Source: Vicia villosa | Taxonomy: Eukaryota; Streptophyta; Magnoliopsida; Fabales; Fabaceae | Direction: 5' to 3' | Assembly: GCF_029867415.1 (NCBI RefSeq) | Contig: NW_026705002.1 | Location: 310,001 to 374,000 of the forward strand | Length of the DNA stretch: 64,000 nucleotides | In this document: piece after piece, positions 33,783-42,894 of the stretch | Layout: each line of letters starts with the position of its first letter | How positions within the stretch are numbered: the stretch's first letter is position 1 | Position numbers and translations under genes: made by a program | Notes under the pieces: generated by a model | The model's database searches: none | Told to the model about the DNA's origin: nothing | The model's input: the letters and a program-made list of their open reading frames with translations, nothing else

Positions 33783-36245
33783 ATGAATCCATCTTCTCGT
33801 TCATCAATCTCTAAAGATAGTATCACTTCCACACAGAACCGTCTAAGCAAAAATGATGCTCCGTTGAAAACTTGCTTAATACCCACGAAAGAACTGGAAG
33901 TTCTATGTGAATCGGCTGTGGACGTCAACAACCTTAAAGCAAATGGCTTTCAGTGTGATGCAAGAATCTTTGAGCAAGGATGGTCTAAATATCTTGATAG
34001 ATTGGTTGGTCCAATTTATCCTGAACTTGTAAAGGAATTTTGGGTACATGCAACAGTTACCCCAACTGCCATCATCTCATTCGTGCTAGGGCATGAAGTG
34101 ACTATCACTGAAAAACTCATCAGAAAGCTGTACAATCTTGATGATGAAGAAGGTTGGTCTGAGTTTCAACCCCATACAGTTGACTGGACTTTAGTTGAAA
34201 AACAAATCTCTACGGTTGTTGGAACTGACTCTCATTTCACGGGCAACTTAAAGCCTTTTTACAAAGTATGGGCTGAGATTATTCTGGGTTCTCTTTACCA
34301 TAGAAAAAAGATGCGCTGCTCCTCCTACATCAGTCCGACTCACAAGTATACTCTCTCCTGCATTGGCAAAAAGATAGAGATCAACATCTCCCATATTCTT
34401 TTTGAGAATCTGAAAACCTCTATCTTTGAGTCAAGAGAAGATGAAAGGGCGAAGTATCCCCATATTCCAAGAACAACCATTCCTTTCGGAAGGATGATTT
34501 CAGACATTCTGATTGAAAGCAAAGTGGTGGACTCCATCAGAAATCGTAATGCCTCGCATTTTCTTGGAGTAACTCAAGGTCCCATCTTCAATGGTGTTGA
34601 TCTGTTTGGACTGGAAGTCATTAAGAATGTACCTGTTATGTGCACAAGCTTTCCGGACATTCTGACAAGAAGAATTGCTGTTAAAGGATTCATATCTTTG
34701 TATCATAAAGAACTTGATCAAGTTGTCAAGTTTTACTTGGAAGATTGCGTGAGGAAGCAATCAGATGTTGATCCTGCTTGGATCCGTGGCAGAGTACTTC
34801 CGTCTAAAGAGGATATTCTGAAGAAGGATAAGAAGGAACGACAGGCAAGGTTAAAAAGAAAGGCTGAAGAAGATGAGGCTGAAAGAGCCAAGAAGTTGAG
34901 GGTCACCTATGATCCTGACAAGGTGGACTCTAAAGAACGAAGAGATAAAAGGATCAGAGATTCCTTTCGCAGAACCAGATCTTCTTCCTCTTCTTCTGTA
35001 CAAATCTCCAGAAATGTCCTTACTCCACCTCCTTCTGTCCCTAAACCATCTTTCCAATCACCTCCATCTGAACCAAAAGTAAACTTCACTCTACCAAATC
35101 CTTCTCCATCATCCTCCTCCTCTCCCATTCTAAACCCCACACCGTTGAGCATTCTTCCACCAACTCCTTCTGATATTTTCCCCTCACCAATTCCCTTTAC
35201 AAATACTCCACCCTCTCCTAAATTCATTCCATCTGACACTCCAACCTCATCAATCATTCTCTCAGATATTCCCTCCTCCTCAACCACCGCACCTCCACCT
35301 TCTTTATCCCATCCATTACCTACCAGAAAATCCCAACCCTACTGTCTTCTCTATCCTGACTACAAATTCACCTTCAATCCGCCTGAACCTGAACCTTCTA
35401 CATTCCTGGAACTCTTCAGACATGAGGTGATTAGCAGTCTAGACCTTCTGAAGGATGCATTCCTAAATGGTCTGGATGATGTTTCTACAAGAAATCTCTG
35501 GAGAAGATTTCGCAAGGATTTCCAAGTAGAAGCAATGGGAGTTCAGAAAAGACTAGTGGCTGCTGCCCCTGGTTACCCTGGTTACCTTCTGGAGGAAGAT
35601 AATGGTAAATACTATCATCCTCTCGGAAATTGCGTTGCTGCTGAGGAGAAGCCCTTTGTGGATGAATTGGAAGTATTGAGACTGGCTGCTGCAATGGAAG
35701 CAAACCCATGCAGGGACATGGTTATCTGGATTCCTGAGTATCCTGTTCTGCTTGGAGACTTCAAGACCTTATTTGACTTTCTGAGGGAAAACCCTTCTAA
35801 GAAAGACCCTAGCTTGGTCATTCCAGAAGTTGTTGACCCACCAGAAGTGGAAGGTCCCTCTGCTCCAAGGAATCTAGCTGCCATTCTTCAGGCACTTGAG
35901 AATGGCGACTCGGAAATTCCTGCTGCAGAATATGGAGATGCTCCTATGCAAGAAGCAGATGCTGAAGATCATGTTGCTAAATCAGACCCTGTTGAGGACA
36001 TCCCAGCAAATGATACTTCTATGGAAGCTGCAGATCATGTTGTCATTCCTGTGGTTGAAAGCGGTGAAGCTTCCTCTGATGAACCTTCTCGTCTTGCAAG
36101 GACTCTAGAAGCGATTCAGAGGAGACAGGATGAGCAAAGGTCACTCAATGACAAGTATGATGCTTTCATTGAAAGGCAGGAAGGACACAACAACGATGTT
36201 AAAGAGATGCTGGCCAAGATCTTATCAAGACTAGGGCCATCTTAG
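33783..36245 (+). CDS. Envelope-like protein of E2, 820 aa, open
   Basis: The ATG at 33783 gives the N-terminus MNPSS shared with the E1 protein. The conserved N-terminal domain (about residues 20-330) has blocks GWSKYLDRLVGP, HATVTPTAIISFVLGHEV, KLYNLDDEEG and VDPAWIRGRVLPS. A Lys/Arg/Glu-rich helix (about 345-380) and a Pro/Ser/Thr-rich linker (about 395-535) follow. Next come a second conserved block (LLYPDYKFTFNPPEP to about 680), an acidic segment and a heptad-like C-terminus with QRRQDEQ. I see no convincing signal peptide or transmembrane helix. In SIRE-type elements this position holds the envelope-like gene. In-frame length differences from E1, with both frames open, suggest the protein was maintained during divergence of the two. 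Confidence 0.85.
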   Translation: MNPSSRSSISKDSITSTQNRLSKNDAPLKTCLIPTKELEVLCESAVDVNNLKANGFQCDARIFEQGWSKYLDRLVGPIYPELVKEFWVHATVTPTAIISFVLGHEVTITEKLIRKLYNLDDEEGWSEFQPHTVDWTLVEKQISTVVGTDSHFTGNLKPFYKVWAEIILGSLYHRKKMRCSSYISPTHKYTLSCIGKKIEINISHILFENLKTSIFESREDERAKYPHIPRTTIPFGRMISDILIESKVVDSIRNRNASHFLGVTQGPIFNGVDLFGLEVIKNVPVMCTSFPDILTRRIAVKGFISLYHKELDQVVKFYLEDCVRKQSDVDPAWIRGRVLPSKEDILKKDKKERQARLKRKAEEDEAERAKKLRVTYDPDKVDSKERRDKRIRDSFRRTRSSSSSSVQISRNVLTPPPSVPKPSFQSPPSEPKVNFTLPNPSPSSSSSPILNPTPLSILPPTPSDIFPSPIPFTNTPPSPKFIPSDTPTSSIILSDIPSSSTTAPPPSLSHPLPTRKSQPYCLLYPDYKFTFNPPEPEPSTFLELFRHEVISSLDLLKDAFLNGLDDVSTRNLWRRFRKDFQVEAMGVQKRLVAAAPGYPGYLLEEDNGKYYHPLGNCVAAEEKPFVDELEVLRLAAAMEANPCRDMVIWIPEYPVLLGDFKTLFDFLRENPSKKDPSLVIPEVVDPPEVEGPSAPRNLAAILQALENGDSEIPAAEYGDAPMQEADAEDHVAKSDPVEDIPANDTSMEAADHVVIPVVESGEASSDEPSRLARTLEAIQRRQDEQRSLNDKYDAFIERQEGHNNDVKEMLAKILSRLGPS

Positions 36246-37408
36246 ATTGAGTCTGTGGTGTTTCTTTCTTTTCTTTGCATCTGTTTTGTTTCTGTGCATC
36301 TGATCTTTTCATCCTGTACTTTTGTACCCATTGGTTGAACCTTAATGAAATCATCTTCTTCCTCCATGTGTTCTGTTTTGTGCATCTGAATTTTTTTTCT
36401 TTTTGATGTTATGACAAAAAGGGGGAGAAAGATAAATGATAAATGATTTGATTAAATCTATCAGTTGCTGGGTAAAGGCTCCCACACATTCACTAACAAG
36501 AACTGCAAGTTCTATATGGTTTAAGTGTTTTGTAGGTACAGAGAAGTGAAGTGAATCTTCAAAGCAAACAAGCAAAACCATGGAAACTGAAGCAAGCTGA
36601 GTGCTGTCAAGCTTCAGAGATCAGAAGCAAGAAAGAAGAATGAATCAGATGATGCTGAGTGCTGAAATAGAATTTGAATATCATTGTCTATCCTGTTATG
36701 ACAAAATTCTATTTGCCCTGATACTTATAATGTTATGGCTCTGATACATTATTTGCTCTGATACATGTTTTTAGCCTAAATGCTCTGATACATTTGGCTC
36801 TGATACATATCATGTATTTGAATATACATTTTATGTTCTAACTCGTTCATGCTGACTTTTGTCGTTTAGTTTTTGTTCTGTAACATTTCAGGATGTAGAG
36901 ATGCTCAGATGATGCTCTGGTACATTCAACAATGTTCTGATACAAATCTAGCATGAAGTAATGTTGGTAGACATTCAAAGTTCTGAAGCTATCCGAGGGA
37001 AGCAGAAATCAGAAGATGTGAATGTTCTAAAAGATCCAGTAATTCAAGTTCTGAAGCTGTCCTGAATGGAAGCAGAAGTCAGAAGCTGTGAATGTTCTGA
37101 AGATCAAAGAAATTCAAGTTCTGAAGCTGTCCAATGGAAGCAGAAGTCAGAAGCTATGAATTCTCTGAAGACAGAAGCTCATATGATCGTCTCTACCGAA
37201 ATAATCAGGGAAGTCTTTTATCAAAGTTCTTCGAGTATTTATTTCAGGGGGAGATTATTTATCTCAGGGGGAGATTGTTAATCTCAGGGGGAGACATATT
37301 CATATGCTTATGCTATAGCTGTGTAATTTGTCTTTTGCCGTCTACTCTTTCTGATCGCAAATTCATATCATTTATATATGTTTTTGTCATCATCAAAAAG
37401 GGGGAGAT
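36246..37408 (+). other. E2 3' non-coding region with polypurine tracts and a GCTCTGATAC repeat
   Basis: AAAAAGGGGGAGAAA lies at 36416-36430, TCAGGGGGAGA tracts at about 37245, 37264 and 37284, and the LTR-proximal AAAAAGGGGGAGAT ends at 37408. Between 36737 and 36810 the word GCTCTGATACAT occurs four times. No ORF worth calling. The layout mirrors 22196-23223 of E1. Confidence 0.75.
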
Positions 37409-38728
37409 TGTTAGAACAAGATTTGTTCTTATCAATTATCTTAGTTTTGATGATAACAATAATATGAATTTTGCTTAAGATAATATGGTACTCTAATCCA
37501 ATGCAATTTCCCTTTCAGGAAATATATAAAGAGTATGCATAATTCAGCGCTCAGAAGTTGTGTCTCAAATGGTTCAGCATGCAACATCAGAACATGGTCT
37601 GGCAAGACATCAGAAGATGGTCGAAGCAGAATCAGAACATGGGTCTATGGAAGCATCAGAAGAACATGAGATCAGAAGCACTGAAGATCAGAAGATGGTA
37701 TCACGCTCAGAAGCACTTCAAGGTCAGAAGATCAGAAGATGCTGTGCACCAAGCTGTTTGACTCTGATGATATTCAAACGTCGTATTCACAAACATCAGA
37801 TCAGAAGGAAGTACACGTGGCAGACTACGCTGACTGACAAAAGGAACGTTAAAGCTACTAAAGGCTACGTCAGTAGACACAGCGTGAACAAGGCTCGAGG
37901 TAGTTGACAAAAGCGTATAACATTAAATGCAAAGCTGTACGGAACACGCAAAGCATTAAATGCATTCAACGGTCATCTTCTCAACGCCTATAAATATGAA
38001 GTTCTGATGAGAAGCAAGGTTAACGATTCTGCACCAAAACAACTCATATCAAACTTGCTGAAACGCTGTTCAAATCTAAACTCAGAATCTTCATCTTCAT
38101 CAAAGCTCACTACATTGCTGTTGTAATATCTTAGTGAGATTAAGCTTAAATTGTAAGAGAAATATCACAGTTGTGATTATCGCTTTTAAGAAGCATTTGT
38201 AAACTCTTGAATAGATTACATTAAGTTGTAAGGAACTAGAGTGATCAGTTGATCAGTATACTCTAGGAAGTCTTAGCAGTTGGCTGAGCAGGAAGTCTTG
38301 GCAGTTGGCTGAGCAGGAAGTCTTGGCAGTTGGCTGAGCAGGAAGTCTTGGCAGTTTGCTGAGCAGGAAGTCTTGGCAGTTGGCTGAGCAGAAAGTCTTA
38401 GGAGTGAACTAAGCCTAGAGTGATCGTGTTGATCAGTAGACTCTAGAAAAGTCTTAGGAGTGAACTAAACAGTTGTTCCTGGAGTGATCAGGTTGTGATC
38501 AGAAGACTCTGGAAGACTTAGTTGCGGCTAAGTGGAGAACCATTGTAATCCGTGCGATTAGTGGATTAAATCCTCAGTTGAGGTAAATCATCTCTGCGGG
38601 GGTGGACTGGAGTAGCTTCGTTAACAGCGAACCAGGATAAAAATAATTGTGCATTTTATTTTTATCGCTCAAGATTTAAAGTCACACTTATTCAATCCCC
38701 CCCTTTCTAAGTGTTTTTCTATCCTTCA
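37409..38728 (+). mobile_element. E2 3' LTR
   Basis: It starts TGTTAGAACAAG straight after the polypurine tract and ends TATCCTTCA before the TSD TACTG. It is 6 bp longer than the 5' LTR: five bases around CACGTG (37814-37819) and one C. It contains the same TATA box (37989-37996) and minisatellite. Confidence 0.94.
38267..38391 (+). repeat. 25-bp minisatellite, five copies, in the E2 3' LTR
   Basis: Same five units and same internal variants as at 30617-30741. This is expected if the array existed in the parental LTR before the last transposition. Confidence 0.93.
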
Positions 38729-38733
38729 TACTG

Positions 38734-39584
38734 ATCACAACCCGATCACTCTAGTCCTTTACAAATTAATGTAAACAAATTCTAAGAGTATTACAATTGC
38801 TTCTTAAAAGCGATAATCACAAACTGTGATATTTCTCTTACAGATTTAAGCTTAGACTCACTAAAGTATTACAACAGTAATGTAGTGAGGTTGAAGATGA
38901 AGTTTCTGAGCTTTGAGTTGAACAGCGTTTCAGCAAGTTAATATTCACACAAATTGTTAAGAATTGGTAACCTTGCTTCTCATCAGAACTTCATTTATAT
39001 AGGCGTTTGAGAAGATGACCGTTGGGAGCATTTAATGCTTTGCGTATTCTGTACAGCATTGCATTTAATGTTTCACTGTTTTGTCAACTACCTCGAGCCT
39101 TGCTTTTGCTGTGACTACTGACATTGCCTTTAATAGCTTCTAACGTTCCTTTTGTCAGTCAGCGTAGCCTGCCATCTAGTACTTGATTCTGATTTGTTCT
39201 TTGTAAATACTACGTTGAAAATCATCAGAGTACAAACAGCTTGGTGCAGAGCATCTTCTGATCTTCTAATCTTGATATGCTTCTGAGCGTGATTCCATGA
39301 CTTCAGTGCTTCTGCTTCTGAACTCAAGTTCTTCTGATGCTTCTAATAGACCATGTTCTGATTCTGCATGACCATCTTCTGATGTCTTTCCAGACCATGT
39401 GCTGAAGTTGCATACTGAACCTTCTGAGTCAAAGCTTCTTAGCGCTGATTTGTGCATACTCTTTATATATTTCCTGAAAAGGAAATTGCATAGGATTAGA
39501 GTACCACATTATCTTGAGCAAAATTCATATACATTGTTATCATCAAAACTAAGATTATTGATCAGAACAATTCTTGTTCTAACA
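38734..39584 (-). mobile_element. E1 middle LTR, second part
   Basis: Continues 29763 after the E2 insertion and ends ...TTCTAACA at 39584. The next bases are a minus-strand polypurine tract, so this LTR is the 3' LTR of the internal region to its right as well as the 5' LTR of the region to its left. The TATA box on the minus strand is at 38994-39001. Confidence 0.92.
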
Positions 39585-42063
39585 ATCTCCCCCTTTTTGA
39601 TGATGACAAAAACATATATAAATGATATGAATTTGCAATCAGAATAACAGACGGCAAAAGACAATTACACAGTTATAGCATAAGCATATAAACATAATGT
39701 GAATGTGTCTCCCCCTGAGATTAACAATCTCCCCCTGAGATGAATAATCTCCCCCTGAAATTAATACTAGAAGAATTTTATAAATAAAAGACTTCCCTGA
39801 GTATTTCAGTAGAGACGTTCACATATGCTTGAACTTCAGAACATTCACTGCTTCTGATTTCTGCTTCCATAGGACAGCTTCAGAACATTGAATTTCTTTA
39901 GATCCTCAGAACATTCACAGCTTCTGATTCCTGCTTCCATCGGACAGCTTCAGAGCTTGAATTTCTTCTTACATCACTTCATGCTAGATTGTATCAGAAC
40001 ATTGTTGAATGTACCAGAGCATCATCAGAGCATCTCTACATCCTGAAATGTTACAGAACAAAACTAAACGACAAAAGTCAGCATGAATGAATCAGAACAT
40101 AAAATATGTTTCAGAACATATAATATGTATCAGAGCCATATAAGCCATATAAAATGTATCAAAACAAATAGACATAATGTTTCAGATCATATTCTATCAT
40201 CAGAATATCTGAACATTCTTCCTTCTTGCTACTGATTCTGAAACTTCATAGCACTCAGCTTGCTTCAAGAATCCAAGAGCATATTCCTTTTACAGAATTT
40301 GCGATTCCTCATGATTTTGCTTCTAATGTTGAGCTTTCAATCCTGCAAAACAACTTAGAAACATATGAAGCTTGCAGCTTCTGTTAGTAATGTGGGGGCT
40401 TTCTTCCCGGCAACTGCTAATATAAATCAAATCATTTATCACTATTTCTCCCCCTTTTTGTCATAACATCAAAAAGAATGTAAAAGATTCAGATGTAAGC
40501 ACAGGACAAAAGAAAGAAAAACAAATGATCATTGATAAAACAAGCAGAAGTACAAGAGTTATGCAAAAAAACAGATGCAACAAACAAGCAGAAAACAACT
40601 AAAACACAAAGACTAAGACCCTAGCATTGACAAAATCTTGGCTAGTGTCTCATGAATCCCATTGTTGCTCTCAGCCTGCCTTGCCATGAAGGCTCTGAAC
40701 TCTGCATTGGTCTCATCTTGCCTATCTAGACGAGAAGCCAGGTCATTTTGAGTCTTCTGCATGGCCTCCAAAGTCCGCACCAGATAGGAGGGTTCACCAG
40801 AAGAAGAAACTTCCAGACTTCTGTTGACTGGTATAGCATTCTCCACTGCTGCTTCCATGGTAGTCTCTTCAGGGAGATCATCAGAATGTACCACCACATT
40901 CTCAGCAGGATGATCTTCTGAATGAGAACAGTCAATCTCTTCAGCATCTTCAATCTCTACATCTGAGTCAGACTCAGAAATAGCTTCAGCATATTCTGGT
41001 TCTGGGAACTCATAATTTCCATCTTCCAGGGCTTGAAGAATGGTTGCAAGATTTGTTGGAGAAGGAGGACCAGCTGCAGCTGCAGGATAGACCACTTCTG
41101 GAAAGTCCATATCAGGAGCACTTTCAGAAGGATTCATTCTGAACCAATTGAACAACCCCTGAAAGTCACCAGTCAGAACCATGAACTTTGGTCGCCAGAC
41201 CACAAGAGTTCTGCAGGGATTCCCTGTTAACTCATCTCCAGGCATCCTTTCCTCAAGAATTCTTCTGTTTCTGATGACGTGACGGTATCTGCCATCATCA
41301 AATTCTAACAAGAGTCCAGGAGCACCACGTGCTTCAGCAGTGAATCTTCTCTGCACATTCATAGCTTCAACTTGGAAACTCTGTCTAAGAGCTCTCCAGA
41401 GGTTGCAAAGAGAGCGCTCATCCAGATTATGGCGGTAGGCAGTTTCCAGATGCTCTAACCAACGGTTCACACGATAGTGTAAGAGCTCAAGAAAGACAGG
41501 AGTAGCAGGTGCAGGAGGGCGAAAGGTGAAGCTGTAATCAGGGTAAAGACAGGAGTATGGATTGGGGGTCCTGGTAGGTATGGGATATGAGAGACAAGGG
41601 TCAGAAGGAAGAGGGTTAGAAGATGAGGATGGAATATCTGTAGTTTGGTGTGATGAGGATGGAATATTTGTGGGAAGTATAGTAGTTGAGGGAGTAGGGC
41701 TCAGAATTATAGGGGGTTAGGGTGGTTGCAGGTTAATTTGTGGGGGTGTGATGGGAGTTGATGTTTCAGTAGGAGACAGCAGAATGAATGAGGGAGATTC
41801 TGAGGGGGTTGGGATGTATTCCTGTCTGGAATAAATACCAGTCTTCTTAGCTCTGAAAGGATCCACCTTAAGAGGGTCAAAGGTGACCTTCTTCTTTTTA
41901 GCTTCTTTCTCAGCATCTTCTGCTACTTTTCTTTTCAGTTTCTTCTCTCTCTTCTTCTGATCCTTCTTCCGAAGATCAGTCTGAGAGGGAAGCACTCTTC
42001 CACGTATCCATGCAGGATCAACGGAAGCTTGCGTCTTCACAGAATCTTCCAGATAGTGCTTAA
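39585..42063 (-). mobile_element. Second E1-type internal region, truncated
   Basis: Colinear with 22196-24674 at a constant offset of 17389, with about 1% differences by eye. It keeps the polypurine tracts and 3' non-coding region and the C-terminal part of the envelope-like gene. At 42063 it stops within that gene, and after a short AT filler block P sequence resumes at 42071. Everything upstream (pol, gag, PBS, outer LTR) is missing. Confidence 0.9.
40613..42063 (-). pseudogene. Envelope-like gene fragment, C-terminal part, one nonsense codon
   Basis: Matches 23224-24674 without frameshift. A Ser codon TCA of the E1 copy (24328-24330) is TAA here (41717-41719), splitting the frame within the Pro-rich linker. 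The N-terminal 300-odd residues are lost at the truncation. There are a few other replacements, none of them stops. Clearly non-functional. Confidence 0.88.
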
Positions 42064-42070
42064 AATTTTT

Positions 42071-42610
42071 ATATTTTAATTACTTTGGATTCATCAGAGA
42101 GCATCTTGGTAGATCCAAAGCAATTATCATATTTAATTTTTTTCTATAAATCTTTAATTTAGAGCTACTAAGTTTAATGTGGGTTTCATTAATATAACAA
42201 ATGAAGACAAGATTAAATGTGTTATAAGTAACCATTGAAAAAAGGAAGGATGGTTGATGATTCAACAAACTAACCAAGTTGGGCTAAAGTCCAAGGCAGG
42301 GACAAAAAAGCTTAGGTAGATGCAAACATGATCCATGCCAATAAAAATAAAATTACTTTATAATATATAATAAAAGATTATATAAACAAATGGTAATTTT
42401 CCAGTATTCAATTTTTACGAAAAGAAAAACATGATCTCGATAAAGTGACACCATAAAAGAAAACAATTTTTGACTTTTGATGGAAAATGGTCAGTATTAC
42501 TGTTAATTTTTTACAAATTCAAACAATAATTTTATTATACTTGCTTTTGTTGATTAAGGCTTTGTAAACTTATTTATATATAATTTAAAATTTTCTATAC
42601 AGGCCATTGA
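42071..42610. repeat. Stray 3' piece of block P on the right of the retrotransposon complex
   Basis: From 42071 to about 42560 this repeats the sequence at about 20983-21478, then continues (CTTTGTAAACTT...) as in intact block P up to 42610, where E3 internal sequence begins. The complex is therefore bracketed by about 500-bp direct copies of host repeat, far too long for a TSD. That points to recombination between array units. Confidence 0.85.
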
Positions 42611-42894
42611 GCTCAACTTTCACACTCCCATAAGCTTAGGTCAGAAATAAACTGATATCTGGAGTAGAAAACTTTGTTGATCGTGTCCTGATCAACTAGA
42701 ACAAAATAGATGTCTCCTCTTCCAGATTAGGAGTAAGTTCCAAACATATGAACTCACACTACATTTGTTTAGAACTCAAAATATCTATTCTTCAACTACT
42801 AGCTTCATACCAACAGTAATAATGTTCTAACATCCCATAGAACATCAGTTCCATCTCCTTGGAACACATTATCCTTGATATTCTTTAAGGTCTT

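Larger units (their letters stand above)
29764..38728 (+). mobile_element. E2: complete non-autonomous Sirevirus-type element with perfect TSD
   Basis: This is an 8965-bp element flanked by TACTG on both sides (29759-29763 and 38729-38733). LTRs are 1314 bp (29764-31077) and 1320 bp (37409-38728), both starting TG and ending CA. By eye they differ at about four substitutions, a 5-bp indel and a 1-bp poly-C indel. The internal region (6331 bp) has a PBS, an open gag, a remnant of the integrase tail, an open envelope-like ORF and multiple polypurine tracts. It lacks protease, integrase core, RT and RNase H. E2 lies in opposite orientation inside the middle E1 LTR, so it is younger than E1. LTR identity implies a recent insertion. 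Confidence 0.95.
21479..42063 (-). mobile_element. E1 Sirevirus-type LTR retrotransposon complex, minus strand, interrupted by E2
   Basis: The order along the plus strand is: truncated E1 LTR (21479-22195), complete E1 internal region (22196-29459), and a middle E1 LTR (29460-29763 and 38734-39584) split by E2. A second, truncated E1-type internal region (39585-42063) follows. LTRs start TG and end CA. The internal region reads PBS, gag, protease-integrase, envelope-like ORF and polypurine tract in the minus direction. No RT or RNase H frame is present. The middle LTR serves as 5' LTR for the left internal region and as 3' LTR for the right one. This LTR-internal-LTR-internal form is usually explained by recombination between copies. 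Both outer ends are truncated, so no outer TSD exists. Confidence 0.85.

Noticed and set aside
21478..42071. The 500-bp direct repeats around the retrotransposon complex as a target-site duplication
   Set aside because: LTR element duplications are about 5 bp. Both element ends are truncated here and the repeat is normal array sequence.
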